Below, piece after piece: positions 35,714 to 43,622 of a stretch of 45,136 bases of DNA. Position numbers and translations under genes: made by a program. How positions within the stretch are numbered: position 1 is the first letter of the stretch; each line of letters begins with the position of its first letter. Below the pieces are notes generated by a model that searched no databases, was not told the DNA's origin, and saw only the letters and a list, made by a program, of their open reading frames with translations. The stretch covers positions 1 through 45,136 of the forward strand of contig JAAYEH010000476.1 in assembly GCA_012728855.1 (NCBI GenBank), in the 5' to 3' direction. This stretch comes from Rhodopirellula sp. Its GTDB lineage: Bacteria; Planctomycetota; Planctomycetia; Pirellulales; Thermoguttaceae.

Positions 35714-36289
35714 TTGTGGCTGTACTGCAAGCCGATTCGCTATGCGATCGGGACCGAGTGGCAAAGAACGCTGGATATTGCCGGCGGCCGTTTTGAAATC
35801 TGGGGTGAAGAGGCCGTGTGTGTTAATCACGGCCAGATCAACCCGGCGAATGACCGCCTGGCGCTTTGCGCGCACGAGACTCGCTGGACAGACAGCGCTG
35901 GCGTCGAACATCGCATTCGGAATGTCGACGGCGTGTATCCGCGGCTGCTGCTGGTCGAACCGGAGGGACGCCGGCGCGTGATTCCGCCGATGAATAACTA
36001 CGCGACTCACGAACACTGGGCGGTCGACGGCCGGGGCTTCTACTACTGCAGCCATGGCGATGAGTACGGCGTGATTTACTACGACCTGGCCAGCGGCAAG
36101 CAGCAACGACTGGCGCCGGTCCGGGCCTCGCACACGACCATGACGGCCGACAAGAAGTACTTCACCTACGACCACAACGTGGGGCCGTGGTATCGCGGTT
36201 GTGCCTGGCAGATCGGCTTCTACAACGCGGCGAGCAAAAAAGAAGCGTTCCTCTACAATGCCTTGCCGGCGGGATCAGGGATCGGCCGG
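35714..36289 (+). pseudogene. Beta-propeller (oligogalacturonate lyase-like) remnant
   Basis: About 190 residues in one frame with propeller blades: DIAGGRFEIWGEEAVCVNHG, NPANDRLALCAHETRWTD, GVYPRLLLVEPEGRRRV, MNNYATHEHWAVDGRGFYYC, YDLASGKQQRLAPV and HTTMTADKKYFTYDHN. The HEHW and HTTM histidines resemble those of oligogalacturonate-lyase-like propellers. Both ends are missing: no start or signal peptide, and after about 36289 the frame continues only into the antisense of the next fragment. It is a truncated gene. Confidence 0.65.
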
Positions 36290-36568
36290 ACGATGTCCTT
36301 TACCGTTCTTCCCTCTGTGATCCTGCGGAACCTCGCCAAAGCGAGTTTCGAGAATGGCCAGAATGTCCGCTTGGACCGTCGTCCGAGTGTTCTCGGCAAC
36401 GAGTTCTTGAGTCAACGGGGACTCGATCATGACCTGCCTGCCTCCCAAGGTATTCAACAACCTGCCCAGTAATCCAGTATCATTATACCGCAAACCGGTC
36501 AACACCTGGGTGACCGCGAGCAAGTTGGCCTTCTCCCCCACGGGAGCGCGCTCTTCGCTGCGCATCAC
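36275..36568 (-). pseudogene. Fragment of an Rpn/transposase-like protein
   Basis: About 80 of the 97 residues resemble the C-terminal half of planctomycete Rpn-type (PD-(D/E)XK transposase-like) proteins: NLLAVTQVLTGLRYNDTGLL, GRQVMIESPLTQELVAE, ILAILETRFGEVP. The N-terminal nuclease part is absent. The last 17 residues are read from the broken beta-propeller. It seems to have landed in, or recombined with, the propeller gene. Confidence 0.45.
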
Positions 36569-36621
36569 GGTTTGTTCCTCCCGATCAATCCCAACCGCGT
36601 CCGTTAAGCCGCTTCGAGGTT

Positions 36622-36979
36622 CTACTCTCGCAGTGCTCCGGCCCGCGCCAGGTTCAGCTCCAACAGCTTCCCCAGCAATTTCTCATCCGAAATCCCCGGC
36701 TCCCATCCATACGCCGCGAACACCGCTTCGTCCAACCGCCGGTGCGCCAGTTCCAGCCAGGTGGGCCGCTGGTTGTCGAGGTTGGTGAGCGTCCGCTTCT
36801 TGAGTTCCTTTGCCGCGTCTTCGTCGCATGGGACGAGGCGCGGATACCGCGCGGTGCCGATGCCGCGGGTGTTGGGCTTGTGGACATAGCGGGACCAGGG
36901 GCCGTCGACCGAGCCGGGGAATTCCAGGATCTCCTCCCGCACCCACTCCGGCGGATTCAGGCAGTTGCTCCGAAGCCGG
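36622..36979 (-). pseudogene. Duplicated C-terminal fragment of the MmeI-like gene
   Basis: The frame reads CLNPPEWVREEILEFPGSVD onward and is nearly identical to the last 110 residues of the MmeI-like protein encoded at 40307-43183. It differs at W to C, A to T and Y to D. It ends LNLARAGALRE, where the full-length gene ends LNLGRSSAH. The ending here looks more like the normal family C-terminus, so this may be the original 3' end, displaced by the insertion of the cassette between 36980 and 40326. Confidence 0.8.
36648..36979. repeat. 332-bp direct repeat, copy 1
   Basis: Matches 40327-40658 in the same orientation with about seven or eight differences by eye, at an exact offset of 3679 bp and without gaps. 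It flanks the four-gene cassette on its left. Confidence 0.93.
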
Positions 36980-37787
36980 GTCTGAGAACGAGCCGCGTCC
37001 CCTTGCTCCGTCCTCCATCTCCGTAGCGAGAGCCGGGTGCCCCAAAACGTCGTTTTCGCGTGCGACTCTTCCGTCCGCCAATCGAATCAAGAGATACCCT
37101 GATTCCCGGCGCGAGTTCGATCTCATTCGGCATCTCTCGCCATTCTTCGTCACTGATGAAGTCATTTCCCATCCACCGGCAAAGATCTTCTAAATCACGG
37201 AGACGCAAGACTTGCCCGAATTGACTTGCCGCCCATTCCGCGTCGGCTGTAAAATGAGTATTCGTCACGACCAAGCCGAATTGAAATCTGGTCTTTGAAC
37301 ACGTAATAGCCCCGATGAAGTCACGTACATCGGCAACGGCGGTATGGCGGTTCATGACGCGATGGTGCTTGACTTGTGCAGCAATTAAAAACGGGAAGGT
37401 TACACATCTCTTCGGCCACGCCAGGATATCAATGCCACCATCCTTTCTGTTGGTGTTTCCCACAAGCTTTACGCCGAGCCCCATCGCGTGAAGCCTTTCT
37501 GCGACAAGTTTTTCGAATTGGGCGGGCGTCAAACAGCACAACTCAGTTGGATCGGCAAGGAGACGCGAATAGAGGATTGGAGTAAAGCGAATCAATCTGA
37601 CGCATCGCCCGCTATCCGTCTCATACGTCTCCGCGACTCCTTCGTAAACCTCTTGCCGGTGTACCGGCACCTCATACGGTGCCTCGATGCCGAGACGAGT
37701 TCTGCCGCCACGAATTTGGACGACAGACACGTGGACGTCCTCGCCAATAATAACTCCGTCTCCCAGTTTGCGCCAGATATAGATCAT
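36957..37787 (-). CDS. CsrA domain fused to an Mrr-type restriction nuclease domain
   Basis: 276 residues from ATG 37787. Residues 1-52 are a full CsrA/RsmA domain: start MIYIWRKLGDGVIIGEDVHV, then RLGIEAPYEVPVHRQEVYEG, including the RNA-contacting R44 (L4 is I4 here). A 30-residue linker follows. Residues 86-205 are an Mrr-like PD-(D/E)XK nuclease: LTPAQFEKLVAERLHAMG (E92), DGGID (D120) and QVK (Q138, K140). A basic tail (RKSRTRKRR) ends inside the 332-bp repeat, so the natural C-terminus may have been cut by the duplication. It is last in the cassette operon, 43 bp after the Dam gene. Role inferred: a nuclease steered or regulated by RNA binding, or a translational self-control module. Confidence 0.85.
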   Translation of the reverse strand: MIYIWRKLGDGVIIGEDVHVSVVQIRGGRTRLGIEAPYEVPVHRQEVYEGVAETYETDSGRCVRLIRFTPILYSRLLADPTELCCLTPAQFEKLVAERLHAMGLGVKLVGNTNRKDGGIDILAWPKRCVTFPFLIAAQVKHHRVMNRHTAVADVRDFIGAITCSKTRFQFGLVVTNTHFTADAEWAASQFGQVLRLRDLEDLCRWMGNDFISDEEWREMPNEIELAPGIRVSLDSIGGRKSRTRKRRFGAPGSRYGDGGRSKGTRLVLRPGFGATA

Positions 37788-37830
37788 TGCAATACGCCGG
37801 TAACGGGACGACAGTTGCACTAGAAACGGA

Positions 37831-38691
37831 TCAGTGGTGCTCCGCTGCAATTGTCCGGTTGGAATTCTTAATCCATAGGACTTCCGTTTTTCTCGATTTC
37901 TTTCGCCCCCCGGCAGCATGATTGGCAATATCGAAGTCGATGCGCCGCCATGAGCCAAACAACTCATCGTATAGGGGCGACGGATACCCGCTCAGTACCA
38001 CGGCGGCTTGGCAGTCATTCAACGCCGCCGCAAGCTCACAGTGATCTCGCTCGGACATCTCAACGCCATAGACATCGCGGCTGTTGGCGTCTCGCGTCTC
38101 GTGAAGATACGGAGGGTCGCAGTAGATGAGTGTCTCGGGGCCGTCAAAACGCCCGATAGCCGCAAGAGCAGGCTGGTATAGGATTTGCACCCTCTTGAGC
38201 CGTTCGATGATTTCGGGCAGTTGATCAATTGCGGTCCACCAAGCGTTTACATCACCTGCCATGCCCCCTCTCGCGCGCGAGGTCGTATAGCTCCAGGTTT
38301 TGCCCTTGCCGCCGAACGACTGACGCCAGCGCACGAAATCGCGGACAGCGCGATCGAGATCCGTAGCATCCGGCGGACAGACGGCGGCGTCCTCGAACTC
38401 CTTCTGGCTATACGGGATGAATTGCACCCGCGACACGAACTCCTCGCCTTGCTGTTGAAGAACACGAAACAGCCGAGTGATGCGCAAATCGAGGTCGTTG
38501 TAGGCTTCCACATCGACTGGAGCCTTGTTCAAGAGAACAGAAGCTGCGCCGCCAAAGGGCTCCAGGTATACCCGGTGCGGTGGGAAATGGCTGATGATTC
38601 GATCGGCGAGATAGTGCTTGCCTCCGTGCCACTTGACGGGTGGCCGAAGCCGCGTCTTCATCGGTTGAGGGCCTGTGTTCTTCGCACGCAT
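37831..38691 (-). CDS. Dam-type DNA adenine N6-methyltransferase
   Basis: 286 residues. Motif X/I region: PPVKWHGGKHYLADRI and EPFGGAASVLLN; motif IV: IYCDPPYLHET, the DPPY catalytic motif of the D12 (alpha) class adenine methylases; later VVLSGYPSPLYDELF and KTEVLWIKN. ATG 38691 shares a base with the upstream TGA (TGATG), so it is coupled to the GIY-YIG gene; ATG 38661 is an alternative. Its sequence target cannot be read (GATC is only the family default). It probably protects host DNA from the nucleases of the same operon. Confidence 0.92.
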   Translation of the reverse strand: MRAKNTGPQPMKTRLRPPVKWHGGKHYLADRIISHFPPHRVYLEPFGGAASVLLNKAPVDVEAYNDLDLRITRLFRVLQQQGEEFVSRVQFIPYSQKEFEDAAVCPPDATDLDRAVRDFVRWRQSFGGKGKTWSYTTSRARGGMAGDVNAWWTAIDQLPEIIERLKRVQILYQPALAAIGRFDGPETLIYCDPPYLHETRDANSRDVYGVEMSERDHCELAAALNDCQAAVVLSGYPSPLYDELFGSWRRIDFDIANHAAGGRKKSRKTEVLWIKNSNRTIAAEHH

Positions 38692-39821
38692 CAGGCAGCC
38701 GTTCGTTGATAGTTGAGCAGCGGATGAAGCTTCTTAATCAGCAGAAGTTCCGCGGATTGTCTCGACGCACGAAGCACACCCGGCATCTCGGCAACAGACA
38801 GGTCAAGTTGTCCGTGGTCCCAAAGCCATCCTGGCAGTCCCCGCGAATCACTCACGTCCATATGACGTTCGATCCGACGCTGCAAGTTGTCGGTATGACT
38901 CAGGAAGACCGGCGTATCTCCGCTTGAGAACAAGTAGATGCCGTTCGTCTGCGGCAGCGAGGATGCCTTGATCCGGGGCACGCTGCACAGCAAACGCAAC
39001 TCAGGAACGTCTATTGCCGCCAGACTGTCCTTGTTCAGCCTCCCTGCCTTACGCATCCCCAGGGCGACCCAGCGGTATTGAAGCGATGTGTATCCGGGGG
39101 CAAGACGCATTGCCTGCTCGTCGAATTCGCGCGCGAGATCGGGATCGCAGATAATCCGATCCAGCGAGACGTCCTGCGTCAACTGCAGGTGTCGCACCGC
39201 TAGCTCCGAAGCATAATCAAATTCGTCCGTATCCCGCACCGTGAAGCGTTTCGTCCTGGGCAGGTCACTTGTGAGCCCATTCTTGCGGGCGTTCAATAAC
39301 GACCAATTCAGTTCGTAATCTGTCCCGGAAAGACCCAGCTCACGGCACCGTCGCAGGAATTTTCTGTCAAGCTCAGGGTCGGCAACAACGCGGTCTGCCG
39401 AGAATCCATCTCTCGTCTCTGCAAATGCTTGTATCAGCGAAGCTGTCCCGCCGCCAGAGAGGCTGCTCAGGCGCGCGGCCAGCTTCGCGAGAACAAGTTG
39501 ATTCAGACTGGTCCCTTCGGCAACTGCCTCTCGCTCCAACGCCGCGTGCAGTGTCTTGGGCAGTCGCACCACAAAGCGACCACTCTTCGTGGGTTCGGAG
39601 CCACCAACGACTCCTGTCTGCTTCATTTTCTCTTCGACAAGCTGGTGAAGCTTGTCGTACACCTCTGTCTTGCGGAACGCGGCTCGTTCCCCTGAATCCG
39701 GCAGATGTTTGACGACCAAGCCGTCGACTGGATCGAACAGCGCATTCGACAGGTCGGCCCAATTCTTCGACTTCTCAGCCAAACGCCTTCCTTCGGCAAG
39801 AATGTCGTTGACTGACTTCAT
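38691..39821 (-). CDS. Ribbon-helix-helix protein with C-terminal GIY-YIG nuclease-like domain
   Basis: 376 residues. Residues about 80-118 (GRFVVRLPKTLHAALEREAV, AEGTSLNQLVLAKLAARL) are a HicB/Arc-like ribbon-helix-helix. Residues 140-182 and 218-260 are two related modules (DRVVADPELDRKF and DRIICDPDLAREF, each ending RK-x-G). Residues 291-372 form a GIY-YIG-like domain: GIYLFSS (G294-Y296), VFLSHTDNLQRRIERH, E358 and LLN (N370); the YIG half is changed to FLS. It overlaps the upstream gene by ATGA and the Dam gene by one base. Inferred role: the sequence-specific cutting or DNA-binding partner of the methylase, with RHH giving autoregulation. Confidence 0.72.
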   Translation of the reverse strand: MKSVNDILAEGRRLAEKSKNWADLSNALFDPVDGLVVKHLPDSGERAAFRKTEVYDKLHQLVEEKMKQTGVVGGSEPTKSGRFVVRLPKTLHAALEREAVAEGTSLNQLVLAKLAARLSSLSGGGTASLIQAFAETRDGFSADRVVADPELDRKFLRRCRELGLSGTDYELNWSLLNARKNGLTSDLPRTKRFTVRDTDEFDYASELAVRHLQLTQDVSLDRIICDPDLAREFDEQAMRLAPGYTSLQYRWVALGMRKAGRLNKDSLAAIDVPELRLLCSVPRIKASSLPQTNGIYLFSSGDTPVFLSHTDNLQRRIERHMDVSDSRGLPGWLWDHGQLDLSVAEMPGVLRASRQSAELLLIKKLHPLLNYQRTAA

Positions 39822-40090
39822 GATACTCCCCCTATTTCCGGCGGAGGTCGCACGAATTCGACCTCCGCCTCCGTAATTTCAAAGTACAGGCTTTCCTGCC
39901 TCAGCACCCTCGCAAACTTGCCGGCGAGCGACCGCAACTCGTCGACACGGGCTGGGTCAACGACGACCCACACTTTTAATGACCGATCGCTCGCCATTGC
40001 CCCATCGTCCATCTTGTAGACGCCATCGCAGACACCGTCGACGGTATGCCCGTCGAACTCGCGATCAATGTCCTTCAGGATAGCCGTCAA
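39818..40090 (-). CDS. 90-residue protein opening the cassette operon, function unknown
   Basis: 90 residues, apparent TTG start at 40090. An internal ATG would remove about 25 residues. It contains ILKDIDREFDGHTVDGVCDG, then VWVVVDPARVDELRSLAGKF and FEITEAEVEFVRPPP, an alpha/beta pattern I do not recognise. Its 3' end overlaps the RHH/GIY-YIG gene by ATGA and a sigma70-like promoter lies about 90 bp upstream. As the first gene of a restriction-like operon it could be an inhibitor, specificity or regulatory subunit; this is inference from position only. Confidence 0.6.
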   Translation of the reverse strand: MTAILKDIDREFDGHTVDGVCDGVYKMDDGAMASDRSLKVWVVVDPARVDELRSLAGKFARVLRQESLYFEITEAEVEFVRPPPEIGGVS

Positions 40091-40180
40091 TACAGTTGGC
40101 GGTACCTCTTCCCCGCTATTGTAGGTGGTTGGGAGTAGGAGAATGCACTTCTTAAGCTTTATTTTAATATCGCCTGTAGT

Positions 40181-40208
40181 ATTATATCAGCCGTCTAGCG
40201 ATAGTCAA
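40181..40208 (-). promoter_or_regulatory. Sigma70-like promoter of the cassette operon
   Basis: On the minus strand TTGACT (40208-40203), a 16-bp spacer and TATAAT (40186-40181). The surrounding DNA is AT-rich, unlike the rest of the window. Transcription would start near 40173 and give a leader of about 80 bases before the TTG start at 40090. Confidence 0.75.
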
Positions 40209-40306
40209 GCTACATTCCACCCAAAAGAGGATGTCGCCGCACAACTCCTCGCAATTACAGAACTTACAGACAACCTCCCTGTCTCTGCCGGTACCAATGC
40301 TGCTGA

Positions 40307-43183
40307 TCAATGAGCACTTGATCGCCCCAAGTTCAACTCCAACAGCTTCCCCAGCAATTTCTCATCCGAAATCCCCGGCTCCCATCCATACGCCGCGAAC
40401 ACCGCTTCGTCCAGTCGCCGGTGCGCCAGTTCCAGCCAGGTGGGCCGCTGGTTGTAGAGGTTGGTGAGCGTCCGCTTCTTGAGTTCCTTTGCCGCGTCTT
40501 CGTCGCAGGGGACGAGGCGCGGATACCGCGCGGTGCCGATGCCGCGGGCGTTGGGCTTGTGGACATAGCGGGACCAGGGGCCGTCGACCGAGCCGGGGAA
40601 TTCCAGGATCTCCTCCCGCACCCACTCCGGCGGATTCAGCCAGTTGCTCCGAAGCCGGTCCAACTCCGCCGCCGCCTCTGCAATCGATGCCTCGTGCTTC
40701 CTGGTAAGGTTGGGGAAGGGAAAGGTTTCCAGGCAACTCGTTGGTGTATAGCGGAAGCCGCTTTCGCGCTCCCGCACCTGTGTTCCTTGAGCACGCGACC
40801 ATGTCTCGTGGGCTCGAGAATGGAGAATGCCGAAGAAGTGGTCTTCCGGTTGAGCGAACGCTCCGATAGCACTATCGGGTAAGATGACCGATTCGAGCCA
40901 TACGAAAAGCCGGTGTTTTGAATGACGCACGGTGGCAATATATCGCGAAATGCGCGCGAGTCGTGCTACCAAGCTGGGCCTCGGCCGTTCATGAATCCAC
41001 CATTCCTTTCGCTTCTTACCGTACTTCGGATACACGTGTTCCTTCACGTACTTGAAGGGCTGTTCATAGCGTGCCGCATTGTCGAGGCTACTGCCGGGAG
41101 GATAATAGATGATTGGAGCCGGCAGTTGCCCTCCGTACAGGCTTACCCCGTTTATGTATGTGCGAATGACGTCGCTGTTCGGCAGCCCATGCGGATTCGG
41201 CGAACAGAGCATTTGCCAGCCGCCTTCATCCGGCAGTTCAAAACTCGCCCCCTTCTTGATGCCTTCGTGGTACAAATCACTGCATTGTGGAAGCCTTTGC
41301 GCTCTTGTGATATCCGGCCCCGGAGCGAGATTGGCAGATATATCCTTGCATTCTCTTCCGTCCAGGGTCCGCCGCGCCTCTTGGCCTCCATCGAACCCAA
41401 CCATTGACACGTGGACAGCGGCACCATCGAGGATCCAGTTTCGATCGCTTTCAGCGAAAAATATATCTCCCGAAGCTTTGATGGATTCGAGAACCGTGCG
41501 GTTAACACCCCCGCGGATACCCTGCGTCGCAAGTAGTCCCGCACGGTTCGCTTTGCCATGCGAGATTTGCTCGCGCGCTCTTTCGAACCAGTAACAACAC
41601 AAGTCAGAAAAAGCCGGCACTCTCCCCTGGTAGTGACCAAACAGTCGGTCAACGTAATCGTCAGTCAGTTCCCTCCGGATCCTGTTTCCTCCCAAAAACG
41701 GCGGATTCCCCACAATAAAATCCGCCTCCGGCCATTCCGGCTCCTTCGGGTTCTCCGGGTCCGAAAGGTCCAGAATCGCGTCCATCAGCCGGATGCTTTC
41801 GATCGGCTCCAGCACCGGGTCGCGGGGCGCGGCGAAGCCGTTGTGGTGCATCCATTGCAGGTAGCCGATCCAAATCACCACCTGGGCAAGCTGCTGCGCG
41901 TAGGGGTTGATCTCCAGGCCGGCGAGCTGCGTGGGCCGGACGTGCGGCAACAGGCCCACGCCGTGCGCCGCGCCGTAGGCGATCACCTCCTTCTCCAGGT
42001 CCATCAACAGAATGATCGCCACGTACAAGAAATTCCCCGAGCCGCAGGCCGGGTCGAGAATCCGCACATGCGCCAGCCGCTCCAAGAAATCCCGCAACGG
42101 CCTCTCGAAATCGCGACGGGGCTTCGTCGGCCCGCGGCGGGCGGCGCCCGACGGGGCCTTCTTGACCTTCTCCCACCGCTTGTCGCACTCGCCGCGGACC
42201 TCCTGCCACTCCCGCCGCAACGGCGCCATCACGACCGGCTCCAACAGCGTGAGAATGTCTTCCCGGCTCGTGTAGTGCGCCCCGATCTGCGACCGCTTCG
42301 CCGGGTCCAGCGTCCGTTCAAAGAGCGTGCCGAAGATCGACGGCTCCACGTCGGCCCAGTCGTGCTCGTTCACCCGGATCAGCTCCTCGATCTCCGCCGG
42401 CCGCAGCTCGATCACCTCGGAGTCGGCGAACAACCCGCCGTTGAACCACAGGATCTCGTCCGCCCCGAAGTCCCCGCCCGTGGCCATGGCGCCGAACAGC
42501 GCCGCCAACCGCTCGCTCAGCTTCCCCGGGTCGTTCTTGCTGCCCACCAGCATGCGGCTGAAGAGCTTCTGGGGCAACAGGCCGATGTCCTCGCCGAACA
42601 TCGAGAACATCAGCTTCATCAGGAAGTGCGCCGCCTTCTGCGCTTCGATACCGCGCACCCGCATCCCGTCGGCCAATAGTCCGAACCGTTCCGCCGCCTG
42701 CCGCGTGATGCTCTCGCGGGTCAGCCCGGGGCGCAGCGCGTCGGGATTCGTAAACGTGTTGCGGAGGATCTCAAGGTTCGCCGGCTCGGCCAGCCCCGCG
42801 AGATCGAACGCGTATACCCGTTTGGCCGTCCCCGTGAAGTTCGTATGCACCTCGATGCGGTCCAGGTCGCACACAACCAACAGCGGCGGATTTTCCAACG
42901 CTTCCCGGTACAGGAGGAGCTGCTGGTAAGCCGCAGCCAGGTCGCGGTGCTTCCCCTTGTACTCCAATCCAAAGCGCCCCCGCATCCAGACGTCCGCCCA
43001 ACCCTTTTCCCCCGACGTTTTGCGCACTCCGCGCTCGAACGTATACCACGCCCCGTCCGGATCGGCGCCGGCCGGCTTCGGCTGGCCCAGCAGGTCGCAG
43101 AGATCCAAGAAGTGCTGCTGGTACGCGCTCCGCTCCGAGAGGTTGGCGCGCTGCCACTTGGCGATGAATTCGTGCGGCGTCAT
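40307..43183 (-). CDS. MmeI-like type IIL restriction enzyme/adenine methylase
   Basis: 958 residues, one polypeptide with cutting and methylating parts. N-terminal nuclease: D64, nine residues, E74-x-K76 (WADVWMRGRFGLEYKGKH), the D-X9-EXK pattern of MmeI. A helical connector follows. The methylase core has motif I DPACGSGNF at 377-385 and motif IV NPPFLGG at 493-499. Target recognition region about 500-840, then a conserved C-terminal region. Such enzymes methylate one strand and cut about 20 bases away. The recognition region looks lower in GC than the rest, suggesting exchange by recombination. The last 110 residues lie in the 332-bp repeat. Confidence 0.92.
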   Translation of the reverse strand: MTPHEFIAKWQRANLSERSAYQQHFLDLCDLLGQPKPAGADPDGAWYTFERGVRKTSGEKGWADVWMRGRFGLEYKGKHRDLAAAYQQLLLYREALENPPLLVVCDLDRIEVHTNFTGTAKRVYAFDLAGLAEPANLEILRNTFTNPDALRPGLTRESITRQAAERFGLLADGMRVRGIEAQKAAHFLMKLMFSMFGEDIGLLPQKLFSRMLVGSKNDPGKLSERLAALFGAMATGGDFGADEILWFNGGLFADSEVIELRPAEIEELIRVNEHDWADVEPSIFGTLFERTLDPAKRSQIGAHYTSREDILTLLEPVVMAPLRREWQEVRGECDKRWEKVKKAPSGAARRGPTKPRRDFERPLRDFLERLAHVRILDPACGSGNFLYVAIILLMDLEKEVIAYGAAHGVGLLPHVRPTQLAGLEINPYAQQLAQVVIWIGYLQWMHHNGFAAPRDPVLEPIESIRLMDAILDLSDPENPKEPEWPEADFIVGNPPFLGGNRIRRELTDDYVDRLFGHYQGRVPAFSDLCCYWFERAREQISHGKANRAGLLATQGIRGGVNRTVLESIKASGDIFFAESDRNWILDGAAVHVSMVGFDGGQEARRTLDGRECKDISANLAPGPDITRAQRLPQCSDLYHEGIKKGASFELPDEGGWQMLCSPNPHGLPNSDVIRTYINGVSLYGGQLPAPIIYYPPGSSLDNAARYEQPFKYVKEHVYPKYGKKRKEWWIHERPRPSLVARLARISRYIATVRHSKHRLFVWLESVILPDSAIGAFAQPEDHFFGILHSRAHETWSRAQGTQVRERESGFRYTPTSCLETFPFPNLTRKHEASIAEAAAELDRLRSNWLNPPEWVREEILEFPGSVDGPWSRYVHKPNARGIGTARYPRLVPCDEDAAKELKKRTLTNLYNQRPTWLELAHRRLDEAVFAAYGWEPGISDEKLLGKLLELNLGRSSAH
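40327..40658. repeat. 332-bp direct repeat, copy 2
   Basis: The partner of 36648-36979. It encodes residues about 842-952 of the MmeI-like protein in the intact gene. Similarity ends at 40658/40659, where the recognition region begins. Confidence 0.93.
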
Positions 43184-43622
43184 CCCTGCGATCCGTGGAG
43201 AAATAGATTGCTCGCCGACGCTCCGACAGGTGGGAATTCCGCCCCACGGCCGGCGATCCGCCGATTCTAGTCGATGGGGGGGAATGCGCCTAGCGGCCTG
43301 CCCGCACCGCCCGCGGACCGGCGTGCGTTCCCGACGCCTCCCGTGTCACCGCGGATGTTCTCTTCGAAATGCATCCCTATCGGAAAGTGGCCATGCGATT
43401 TCTGTTCGTTGCGTGGCCTCGGCACCTTCCTTTTCGACACCCAGCTTTCGGCCGGTGCAGACTTGCAGGCACGGCCTGCGATCCAAATCGAGTCTCCTCA
43501 TCCGCTTGCGCTGGCGCAGTCTGCCCAAGTCGAGTTGCAGAATAGTCGGCTCGGCGAAAAACTCCCTCGCCGTTCGGCGAGCGTTGTTGCCCGGGAAAGC
43601 TAAGCCGTCAGGAACCTGAAGC
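43184..43622. other. Intergenic, terminator-like hairpin only
   Basis: 439 bp. No frame here resembles a known protein. On the minus strand the hairpin CTCGCC-GAAC-GGCGAG (43566-43581) is followed by GGGAGTTTTTC. It may terminate the oxidoreductase gene about 40 bp upstream. The region also holds the promoter of the MmeI-like gene, which I cannot pinpoint. Confidence 0.5.
43556..43581 (-). terminator. Possible terminator of the oxidoreductase gene
   Basis: A 6-bp GC stem with a 4-base loop on the minus strand and a short T-run (GGGAGTTTTTC) about 42 bp after the stop at 43623. The T-run starts four bases after the stem, so it is weaker than the one at 18198. Confidence 0.5.

Noticed and set aside
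36648..40658. Insertion sequence or integron bounded by the direct repeats
   Set aside because: No transposase or integrase gene is inside, and the repeats are coding DNA of the neighbouring gene, not terminal inverted repeats.
40307..43183. BREX PglX methylase
   Set aside because: An N-terminal D-X9-EXK nuclease motif is present and no other BREX gene is near; MmeI-like type IIL fits better.
43274..43603. Small gene in the gap after the MmeI-like gene
   Set aside because: No ribosome site, no family resemblance and disordered codon use on both strands.
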